From the NCBI RefSeq assembly GCF_021730395.1, contig NC_069365.1, forward strand, positions 24,030,001 through 24,094,000: a stretch of DNA of 64,000 bases. The letters run 5' to 3'. The position numbers and the translations under genes were made by a program. Origin of the DNA: Mercenaria mercenaria (lineage: Eukaryota; Mollusca; Bivalvia; Venerida; Veneridae). This document shows positions 22,905-32,700 of the stretch, piece by piece. How positions within the stretch are numbered: position 1 is the stretch's first letter; every line of letters begins with the position of its first letter. The notes beneath the pieces are model-generated. The model saw only the letters and a list, made by a program, of their open reading frames with translations. It was not told where the DNA came from and did not search any database.

Positions 22905-23660
22905 TTAGCAGTTCATAGCAGTTAATTTCTTGGACCAGTTTTTCTGGCTGAAGTTGTGATGAATAAAAAGCAGTTTGTTTTCTTTTTTACCAGTTTTTAT
23001 TTAAATGCTTACATCATAAGAAAAATTACACTTGAATTTCATGATTTGTGAATAAAATAGCTGCACCAGTTTTGGCGGCAAAATGACTTGTATAGTTTGA
23101 AATTCTGGACCATGTGGAGCACAGAAGATCTATGTGAATAGCATGGTATCAGCTACAGTAAGTGCCTTTTAATTGTCTATGATATACACAATGCTTGTCA
23201 AAAGTAAAATGTGATATTTTTTCAATTGATTTGATTCATGTAATTCTAAACAGATGCAGACTTATTTTTGTCATCAGTTTTCATGACTGAATTCTTGTAC
23301 ATGTAAATGTATAGAGGTGCCCAGCTGATCACTAGCTTATTGAATCATTATTGGGTGTAATAATTCCACAAGGGCGCAGCCTGATCGAGTGAAATCATTT
23401 GTATAAAGTACTATCGCCGGAGTGTATAAATAGTGTTTAAACACGGTATTGCTTTAAATTATTTCGATTTTAATATGCCCTTTAAATCTAAAACACTAAA
23501 TAAAAATATAGCAGCACCCTTTCCTGGTCGCAACAAAACCATTGACGTCACCGCATGTAACGTGACATCATTCTAGCGTTACTGTGTTTAACAGAGAAAA
23601 GCATATTAGACTTATAATATCGGTATGTGCAGTACTTATTCTTGACCAACTTTTGAATGG
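22905..23660. other. no gene supported
   Basis: Plain AT-rich sequence. GACGTCACC and GTGACATCA words occur at 23545-23570, possibly in the 5' region of the Crypton-like remnant that follows. Confidence 0.35.
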
Positions 23661-23689
23661 AAAATGCATTTTCTCAATGAATTAAAGAT

Positions 23690-24459
23690 TGAATAACAAA
23701 GTTATCGCTTATATAATATTTTCAAAGAGAAGTACAAAAACTAGGAATTGGTCCAGCCGGAACTCTAACAGAGAAGTGGCACCCAAGCTGTTTGCAACAC
23801 TTGGAGATGAACTATGTCCAGTAGCCATGTACAAGGAATATATATACATCGAAGACAATCGTTATGCTTGACGATAATAGAAGATTTTACCTACAACCAA
23901 TTAGTACACCCAAAACGGAAGTTTGGTATTCTCATCAGCCTGTTGAAAAAGTAAACTTGGACAAATAATGAAACAATTGGCTGAAAAGAGAAAACTTGTA
24001 GGCCGAAAAATGAATCACTCAACAAGAAAAACATTTGCCCAAACTCTTGTTCAGGCAGGTCAACCACCAACAGAAATTGCCCATCTAGGAGGTTCGAAAA
24101 GCCTGCAAACAATAAACGCTTATTCAGCCCCAACTTCAGACCAGCAAGCACAGGCTTCTGATATCATATCTGAAGTAATGAGACCATCTTCAAGCACTGC
24201 TGTTGTTCCACATTCAGACAAGATTCAATACATTGAGCATGAGCAGACATCTGTGTTGGCAGATATAACTCCAGTAATGAACACAAGTAATACATGTAAT
24301 ACGCTTGATGCAAGCCGAAGTGTGTCATCCAAGATCTCAAAACAACACTCAAATCCTTTTGCAGTGTTATGTGGTGCCAATATAACTGGGGGTACTTTTA
24401 ACATTGTGTCAGAGAAAAGGAAGTTTTCAGATATTGAGAGCTCGCAGGAATCACAATAA
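23690..24459 (+). pseudogene. Crypton-type tyrosine recombinase fragment (DUF3504/ZMYM-QRICH1-like)
   Basis: The longest frame (23968-24459, 163 codons from an ATG) starts with MKQLAEKRKL and then NHSTRKTFAQTLVQAG, resembling the C-terminal catalytic region of Crypton recombinases and of the host proteins derived from them. HxxR is visible as HSTR and the nucleophile position as INAY. The usual second histidine (LTGHKN-like) reads LGGSKS, so a key residue is changed. Upstream, in other frames, LFATLGDELCPVAMYKEY (23790s) and FYLQPISTPKTEVWYSHQPV (about 23883) continue the same family toward its N-terminus. The copy therefore carries at least one frame break and is unlikely to be active. A domesticated host gene is possible but less likely. 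Confidence 0.6.
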
Positions 24460-24660
24460 ACATTCTGTTAAAATGTGTTGAAATATGCTGTGTATTTTTA
24501 AAGTTCTTAATGTATTGTTAAGATTTTGACTAATTTGTGGTGTCAATATATCTGAGGGAACTTTAAAACGTTAACATTGTGTCAAGAAAAAGTAAGTTTT
24601 CAGATATTGAGAGCTCACAGTAATCACAAAAGACATTCTGTTAAAATGGTTAAGATATGT
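24367..24660 (+). repeat. two-copy tandem duplication at the end of the Crypton-like frame
   Basis: GGTGCCAATATAACTGGGGG through TCAGATATTGAGAGCTCGCAG and ACATTCTGTTAAAATG recurs from about 24538 with roughly 10 percent change. The second copy has lost the frame, so the duplication post-dates coding or came with decay. Confidence 0.8.
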
Positions 24661-24747
24661 TGAAATACATGTATGTTCTGTATTTTTAAAGTATTTAATA
24701 AATTGTTTAAATTTTGAATCATTTAAGTACATGTTTTATTTAATAAA

Positions 24748-24862
24748 ATTGTCAATAAATAAGTGCTTTGATATTGGCCCTGTTATTTGTCTTTGGGACA
24801 GTCGTATTGGCCCGAGGCCAAAATAACAGGGCCAATATCTAATCACTTATTTCTTAACAATT
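24748..24862. repeat. 115-bp foldback
   Basis: The arms contain AAATAAGTG and GATATTGGCCCTGTTATTT at the left, and AAATAACAGGGCCAATATC and CACTTATTT at the right, around a 25-base loop. It lies about 300 bp after the recombinase fragment and could be the structured end of that element or a separate foldback MITE. Confidence 0.85.
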
Positions 24863-25289
24863 ATCTGTGAATGGTTGTAATGGTATTTTCAAATGAGATG
24901 AAGCAGTTTTATTATTTTTTTGGTGATGTAATATAACTGCTTTGAGTATTTCCAGTAGTGGACAGTTTTTTTTTTGCATTTTTTTATGAGGTCATATAAA
25001 TGATTTATAATGCTGTGGTATTTTTCCTGCAGTTTTTCATGAGGTCATATAAATGACTCGAAATGCTATCTCCAAATATGGAATCAGTTCTGCGATGTCA
25101 TCTCATTTACATATTTCGGCTGATTTCAATGCTTTTTCACTTGCATTTAAATGCATTTTAAATGCATTTTAACTGCTTTCTATAAAATAACTATTCATAG
25201 CCAAAAACTGCTAACTAAATAGTAAAAACTGCTAAAAACTGCTCAGAAAAAGCAATGCTAAAAAACTGGAAGTTAAATGCCTTTTTTTT

Positions 25290-25649
25290 TTTGCTAAGGA
25301 ACGTAATCAATATATTACAAGTAAACTTCTTCAGCAAGGCTACCGTTATTACAAATTGCGTAAATATTTTGCTAAATTTTACTGTCGTAATTCTGATTTA
25401 GTTTTAAAATTCAATAGTAATTTAAAGACACTTCTGCGAGAAGGTATTTCTAAACCCGTTTTTTATGGGGATGTGGTTTACAAACTTCGTAAGATCTTGG
25501 GTCATGGTAATTTTCCAAATGTATTTGGTAAAATTATAAAACGTTTTATTAAAAGAGGTTACGACCCAACTGTTTTGAGACATACCGCATGTTTAGTGTT
25601 CAACCCGTTTACAGTTGGACACTACGCTTCCCTCTTTGATTGTGTCTGA
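25290..25649 (+). pseudogene. retroelement-like ORF fragment, family uncertain
   Basis: The frame reads through KLLQQGYRYYKLRKYFAKFY, GISKPVFYGDVVYKLRKILG and PTVLRHTACLVFNPFTVGHY and ends at a stop at 25647-25649. The wording resembles the C-terminal part of a retroelement polyprotein (FYGDVVYK motif) that I know only as an uncharacterised repeat-borne protein, so I give no family. The sequence just before 25290 does not continue it convincingly. It looks like a broken old copy. Confidence 0.4.
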
Positions 25650-26232
25650 CGGAAGAGGGGGAGGACTCTATGATAAGCAGTTTTTAAATCCTACCAGGAC
25701 TGAACTGTTTTGATATCCGTCTTCTGGCCTGTTTCGTCGGGCCCTTAAGGGTGTTTTTCTTGGTGCTCTGTCTTCTGAAAAAGCATTGAGTAAATACGTT
25801 TTGGTTCTAAAGGTTTGCTTTTTATATATTTATACACGAGCATTTTTGTGTTTTAGATGCCATGCCTTTTTGTTTCCATTACGTGCGTTAGAGATTCACC
25901 TGGAGGGGATTACTTTTATTTACACTCTCCCGTGTCTTTGGAACATGGTGGGGGTAAGAGTGGGGTTGTGTGCGCACCATAAACCGGTTTAAGCTACCCA
26001 GTGGTGTTTTTGCCACTGACCGTTCCAAGGCGGTGCCCCACTGTGTTCCTTTGTTTGTTCGTTTTGTCCTAATGTGTTGGCTTTGTGTGTGCGCGCGTGT
26101 ATGTGTGTGTGTGTGTGTGTTTGTGGTGCTGTGGGTTTCGTTTTGGGGAGGCTGCGTTTTTGGTACGTGGCATTCCCTGTTTGATATTTGTCTTTGTTTT
26201 TTTTTTTTTTTTTGTGGTACGCACTTTACAAA
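25650..26232 (+). mobile_element. probable 3' untranslated part of the same retroelement, with (TG)n and poly-T
   Basis: This GT-rich sequence contains ACCATAAACCGGTTTAAGCT, a conserved-looking block with GTTTTTGCCACTGACCGTTC, a (TG)n run at about 26081-26121 and a T-run at 26196-26211. The frames over it on both strands are low complexity. Confidence 0.4.
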
Positions 26233-26683
26233 ATGTAGAAATATTGAGAAATATAATGAAAATGACTTCAATGATTATACGTACATCAGGAACCTAAACA
26301 TTCCATGAAAAGTGTCGTTAAGGAGGTAGGTTACCTTTATGTTTGTATGTGCGCATGTCCAACCGGAAGCTAACGTGACGATTTACGACGACGTTTACGA
26401 CAAACTAAATGTGTTTGTATATTCATTCTTCTGAAAACAAATCATAGACCTGTCTTCGATCTGACTCTTTATGGTTTAATAATGCAGAAATAATGAATAA
26501 ATTGCCACACAAACGCTTCAAAACAATGTTGCCTTAAAATGACGTCATGACGTTACGTGTCAGTTACCGCGCAAAATTAATAGCTTTTATCTTGAAAGAA
26601 AGTAATTCTGTGCATTTTCTTTATTCAGACTATTTTCAAATAAGCATTATTTGCTGAAATATTTTTTATGAATCGTTTGCTCT

Positions 26684-27649
26684 GACACGGGTGGTAAACG
26701 GGCAATCCAATTCCCGCTGGGAATACGCTTAAAATGGGTTGCGCAACGTCCGGTGCTGGTGTTGCGCGTAAAAAAAGACGAAATTGGGGTATGTGAAGTT
26801 AGGATTTTGCTTAGTATGAGACAAGAATAAAATTTCTCGAAAAAAGCAAAATGCTATTCGACACAAATATGATAATACATCATATGTGTAAAATATCTGG
26901 TTTATAATTTATGATTCGGCTCTAATATCACAAAAATTCGGGCGACACGAAGCTTGTAAAAAGTATGAAATCAACAAAAATGGAAGTTTCTGACCTCATA
27001 AGACTAATCTGAGGACATCTGATGCTTTTTATGATAACTTAAATGTTATAAAGTAACGAATATCAAAATTATTTGCTTCAAGTCCTGCTTATGGGGACAC
27101 AATTGACAAAAAATCATCGAGAATGGGGTTGCGCACCGGGAATGGAGTTGCTCGTATACATCATAATGTGTATAATGTATACGCGCAACTCCATTCCTGG
27201 GGCGCATCCCCATTCCCGATTATTTTTTGCCAATCTTTTTCCCAAAAGCAACATTTCATTCAAGTGTATGTAATATTCATGACTGTTTTACACATGTTTA
27301 ATCATTAGAAACGTCACATTTCCAGAAATATGGCACAAGAGTTAGAAAATTTGTATTTTTCATGATTCCATGCTTTTTTGACAGTTCGAGCCAGCAGAGT
27401 TTTCGTGATAACAGAGCTGATTCTTAAATTAATAAGATGGTATTTCACATATATGATCTTTATTTTTGTGTCGAATAGCATTTTGCTTTTTTTCAAAAAC
27501 ACGCGTAAATGTGTCATTATTTACAAAAACAAAAACCCACCTACCTCGATTTTGTATATATTGATGCGCAACACCAGCACCGGAAGTCGCGCAACCCATT
27601 TTTAGCGTATTCCCAGTGGGAATTAGATTGCGCGTTTACCACCCGTGTC
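26684..27649. mobile_element. 966-bp fully palindromic foldback element
   Basis: Outer arms GACACGGGTGGTAAACG and ...CGTTTACCACCCGTGTC are followed inward by matching AATTCCC.CTGGGAATACGCT and GGGTTGCGC, then GCAAAATGCTATTCGACACAAA, TATGTG.AAATA and GTGACGTTTC-side words, right to a central palindrome at 27121-27215 (GAATGGGGTTGCGC / GCGCATCCCCATTC). Nearly the whole element is thus two 470-bp inverted arms, with the outer 75 bp and the centre most conserved. It has no coding. Confidence 0.8.
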
Positions 27650-28487
27650 TGAATAGTAATTAATATTTTGCTTCTTTTATGTCGTTATATTGAAATGTTA
27701 TGCGGAATGTAAGAAAATGGATGATGGTAACCAATGTTATTTGGAATATAGTTGGGTGAGAGGTTACTTGTTACGGCCATTTTCAAATAAAAAATCTAGC
27801 AGTTTGATTTGTAATACCTATTTTACAGGTTCCGTTGATAATTTGTTACTTATATACTAAAACAATGATCTAAAATTGTTCAAATTTCAGTAGAAAATTG
27901 TGATTTCTTGAATTGAATTGATGTTACCATGGAAACGAAGCACGTGACCTATGTATCTAAATGTAAAGTTCAAAAGCGTTGACACTAGTCTATTTAAGAA
28001 ACACAGCTTCGGCTTTTTATTTTCATTTCAACAATATCCATGAGAATAAAAGTAGCATGCTGAACGATTTTTTTCCATGAAAAATGCCAGACGAGGGGTA
28101 CTGCTGTAAGTATTCTAAGCTTAGAAATTTGTTTGAATAAATGCAGATAAGACGAAAATATAACTTACGTGAGAAATAATATGTTTTAAAGCTACATCAA
28201 CTAGAAAGATAATCTTATTCAATATTATTTTATAAGAAATTACGACAAAAAGCAAGATATAAGCCATTTTAAACATCTCTGTTGCCATGGTTACTTTAAA
28301 CTTTAAGAAAAATAGGGTACCATGTATAGTGCTTGGTCTTTTGCTAATAATATTACCCAAATATTCCATGTTGGTCATTAACAGAATGGCACTGAAGCCG
28401 TCGAAAACCCCTATTTTTATACATAGTTGTTTAAAAATGGGAGAAAATGCGTAACCATGGAAACACGAGTCCCGCGACATATATATT

Positions 28488-29312
28488 TTATTTCTATGCA
28501 CAATGCCGTCGAAATCTACTTTGTTTCTTGTTAAGTGTCGTGCATATTATTATCTTAATTAATTTTACCATGCCCTTGCATTTATCTGCGTTTACCGTCT
28601 CTAAAAGTGTACTCGCCGCATATATACCGTGTGTTTCTTGTTAAGTGTCATGCATATTACTATCTTAATTTTACCATGCCCTTGCATTTATCTGCGTTTA
28701 CTGTCTCTAAAAGTGTACTCGCCGCATATATACCGTGTCTGTCGTATTGGAATTATATAAACTAGTACGAATGAATGCGTGAAAACTACTTTGCAGTTTT
28801 TAAATGTTAGTTAATTTTGTACTATGTTTAAATTATTGAAATATAAAATAATATTGGTTTGTATTTGCGTCATTACATGTTTATAGATGAACAAATTAAT
28901 TTAATTGCCCTTAAAACGTCATACAGATTCTTCGATCACTTTAAATACTGGTTTGTAACACCTCGGCATTTCACATTCAAAGATATGTAATCAATACTAA
29001 TTAACAGAAATTACTTAATTTGTTTTAATCGTTTCTTTTATTGTCTTATACCTTTTAAGTTTAAATTTCAAGTTTATTTCGGGTCCAGTGTCGACGATTT
29101 CGCACTCATTCGTACTAGTTTATTTTATCATTCCAATATGGCGGACAGTATATGCGGCGAGTACACTTCTGGAGACACAGTAAACACAAATAAATAAAAG
29201 GGCACAGCTTGCAGAAATAGTAAAATTAATTCACTTATTAAGATAAGAACATGCACATGATACTTACCAAAAGAAACAAAGTGAATTTCGACAGTTTTAT
29301 GCATAGAAATAC
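28488..29312. repeat. large inverted repeat with an internal tandem duplication on one arm
   Basis: The left arm (TATTTCTATGCACAATGCCG, ACTTTGTTTCTTGTTAAGTG, GTGTACTCGCCGCATATA, ACTAGTACGAATGA) is matched in reverse by 29106-29312 (TCATTCGTACTAGT, TATGCGGCGAGTACAC, AGAAACAAAGT). The left arm contains a 109-bp segment twice (about 28522 and 28631), whereas the right arm has it once. The duplication therefore happened after the palindrome formed. Confidence 0.75.
28522..28738. repeat. two-copy tandem duplication, 109-bp unit
   Basis: TGTTTCTTGTTAAGTGTC through GTGTACTCGCCGCATATATA and CCGTGT is repeated with a 4-bp indel and few changes. It lies within the left arm of the inverted repeat at 28488-29312. 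Confidence 0.9.
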
Positions 29313-29345
29313 AATTCCGGTTCCCTAGCCTATGCACGGTACTTT

Positions 29346-29410
29346 GGCTAGAGAACCGGTCCCGGACGAATAAGTTCGCAGTCTAGGGAACCGATTCCGG
29401 TTCTCTAGCC
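29346..29410. repeat. hairpin GGCTAGAGAACCGG / CCGGTTCTCTAGCC
   Basis: A perfect 14-bp inverted pair encloses a second GGGAACCGATT word. It lies near the right end of the TTAA-flanked element, about 370 bp upstream of the SMIM20-like start codon. A regulatory role is possible but unsupported. Confidence 0.7.
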
Positions 29411-29779
29411 ACTGCCTATTTTAAGCTTATATTAGAAAGCTAACGTGCATACTAGTAAAATTATAGATTATGCTGACTTCTATGGATATCAGTGAAACTA
29501 AAATACACTGAAAAGAGTTAAATATCCGTATTTTCCTTCTTCTTTCAATATGAAATACCTTTGGAGGGTCATGTTCTTCAAACCTGGATAAAAAATGAAC
29601 TTGAAGGGACAGAGAAAAATATTCTGCGGTTCAAGTTCAACTAATTTGAATTTACCCTTGTAACAAGGTAACCTACCTTCTTAATTGATAAATTACAAAA
29701 CAGCGTGGTCAAATAAAATGTGAATTATTCGCGACAAGATTATACTCAAGCACGCCAAATAAAAGGGAGGCTAATCAAA

Positions 29780-32700
29780 ATGGAATTTGATCAAAGAGAT
29801 GTCAAACAGAAAGGGATCCGTGGGACAGTTTTAGCTGTCGGAATTGTTGCAGCGATTGGTTTAGCCTCATATTACGCGATTTACAAGCCACTATTTCTTG
29901 AACCAGAAAAATACAGTGAGTTCATATGTGTGAGATATCTGATAAATGGAAGTAGCAATAACAATAGGAAAGATAACTCTTGTAAACCTTCAGGCTTAAA
30001 CTTTAGTTAGAAACCGGAATTAGCCTAACATGATCGGAAAAGGCCTGGCATATTTTTATTATTGGAAATGATTATAGCCACCTTCGAAAAAAGGTTGGGT
30101 ATATTGTTTTGCAGATGTCTGCGGGTGTGTCCATTGGCAGTCCAAATAATAGGAGGTTTCAGGACAGTTAGACAAGCTTAAATTATCTATTATAATTTAT
30201 ACTGTCGCTGAGTGGCTGCTTTTTTAATTTCTGACTTTTGCAGCCACCGCTTACAGCTTGACCATCACAACATAAAGCAAACTGTATACGTCGGATTAGT
30301 TCGACTACGCCAAGGTCATAAAAACATTTAGGGTCGGGCCAAAAATTTAGGAAGTTGCTATTCCTACGGTCCCGTAAGAATAGCCTCACAGGCTATTCCT
30401 ACGGCTCTCCCGTAAGAGTAGTGAAATAGCCCGCAGGTGGCTATTCCTACGGCTCTAAAGACAGTTTTGTATGTCCATCTTGAACTGCATTGTACGGAAT
30501 TAATTTAAATGGTATATTTTCGAACAAATTGTTTACCTTTTAGTATCACATCGAGAGAGAACTTTGCATGTCAATTTTCAAGAAAAAATAGTTATATATA
30601 AGGTGGTTTTGAAACGAAAAACGTATACGGGTGTTGATTTCGCCAGATTCTACTGTATACGCAGAAATTTTAAATGACAGGCAAAATCAAGATATAAAAT
30701 TTAAAGTGATAATTTTTTAAAGAATCATTTTAAGCTTTTATTCACGAAAAATGTTTGAGGGTGTTGATTTGGACAGAATTTATATGCAAAGAAATCTCAA
30801 GTAAAAGGCAAAATCAAGACATAAAATCTAAAGTGTTGAATACTTTTTAAAATCCTTTTAAGCTTTTATTAAGTATATATTTCTACGTGTGCATGCCAAT
30901 TTTCAAGAAAAAATATACTTATACTAAGTATTAATTAGAAACGAAAAGTATATACGGGTGTTGATTTTGCCAGATGGTCATCGACATGCAAAATCAAGTC
31001 ATAAAGTCATAAAGATTACAGGGAGCACTTTGGTAAAAATTATTATCATTTCATTTCAAACCACAGTTTGTGGTTCCCATATCTTGCCATCCAAATTAAT
31101 TGCCTTATTTTTTCAGTTCACTTAGAGATAATCGTCTTTAAGATATGTAAGGGTTATTTTACATTGTTTTAAAGAAAAGGAAGTAATATTCAAATCACTG
31201 AACTTAGCGCAAATATCGGTTAAAAACCAATAATTACCGGTATGTTGTTAGTACCAGGTAGATAAATGGTTTATAGCGGTGGAAGAACAATTCATCAGAA
31301 AATAGTTTGTACTGTTTTTCAAGGAATTTGTTTAATTTTTCAAAGTTTCTTTTTAAGAGTTTTACTTCAGTTTAGACCACAATTACTGCCTGTGCTTGTG
31401 AACATGTAGAAAATATTATAAGTCTTCTTATAAAACAATGTTTCACATTCTGAGTACATTTTCATGTTTTTATTGAAAAGGGGAAAATCTGGGTAAATTC
31501 GCCAATTTCACAATAGATACTTATTTGGCAGATGTGAAATAAGTACATGCACTTGTTAAAGGACGTGGCTTAAAGAAGCTGCATAAAAATTTGATCTTTT
31601 CAAGGAAAAATAAGTTTTCTAATACCACTTGCATTTGGCCTCCATTACATGTTCATTATCATTAAGTCACTGTTAAATTTTGATTGGAAGGTAGGTGCAT
31701 TTTCTTTCGGGTGGTGATCAAATATTCATGCATTAAGGCTTTCATTGCCGGACAGCTACATATTGTGTGTGAAAATGCTTAACATAACATTGACAGGAAA
31801 ATGTGTCATTTGATGATTTTCCAGCCTTTCTGGTACTAGAGGAAGAATCCAGGCGCTTGCCAGGCACGTAGGTAGCATTTTTAGAGTGGGGACGGGAGCT
31901 AGGGCGGCGTACATTTTGAAAGTCAGCCAACCTATAACAAACCCAGTTCCATGAAATGTTAAACAACGTTTTTTTTGTGTGTGTGTGTGTTTTTTTTTTA
32001 AAAGAAAGTGGTTGTTAAAACCTCAAAAACAACTACAAAACTGCAGGACACAGCTAAAATTGACTCGTTGTCAAAAGATTGTTAAGAGAATTAGCTTAAT
32101 TGGTCAAATTTTTGGGAGGGGGCGCACTGGGCGTGAAACTGAAAAGTAAACCATTTATTCGAAAATATACCAGTTGAATTAATTCAGTACAATGCAATAC
32201 AAGGTGGACATACAAACTGTCTTTAGAGCCGTAGGAATAGCCACCTGCGGGCTATTTCACTATTTTTACGGGAGAGCCGTAGGAATAGCCTGTGAGGCTA
32301 TTCTTACGGGACCGTAGGAATAGCCACTTCCAAAAATTTAGGGTAGGTCTGTATACCGGAAACAACCTTTTTTTATGCCTAAGCAGGGAAAACTTCAGAA
32401 AAGATTAACTAAATTCCACATATGTATATAATAATTTTAATTTGTATCAGTAACAAAAATACTCTACATGACTTTCCAGGCATGATCGTCGTGTGAAAAA
32501 CAAAAATAATCGGCATGACCGTCGTGCGAATAATGAAAATATTCGGCACGACTGTCATACGGATAAGGAAAATTATCGTCACGACCGTCGTGCGGATAGC
32601 CTCGGCCACTGCCATTATTTAAACCTGTTACTTCATATCCTTTTATCAAAGTCCTTGATTCACATCAAGATCACAACTCTAATTCTAATTAATACAAGGA

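Larger units (their letters stand above)
26322..29680. mobile_element. 3.36-kb TTAA-flanked TIR element (Kolobok/piggyBac-type target)
   Basis: The ends are GGAGGTAGGTTACCTT on the left and AAGGTAACCTACCTTC on the right, a 16-bp inverted repeat with one mismatch. Each is bordered by TTAA (26318-26321 and 29681-29684). A TTAA duplication is the hallmark of Kolobok and piggyBac transposons. No transposase is recognisable inside. The interior is dominated by two palindromes (26684-27649 and 28488-29312), which may be separate insertions. The right border lies 95 bp before the SMIM20-like ATG, so the gene's 5' region abuts or includes this element. Confidence 0.55.

Noticed and set aside
25888-26308. 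127- and 112-codon frames on both strands
   Set aside because: Dominated by the (TG)n and T-run microsatellites.
29720-29779. 20-codon upstream extension of the SMIM20-like exon 1
   Set aside because: It begins with GTG, not ATG. The ATG at 29780 has a better context, so the extension is treated as 5' UTR.
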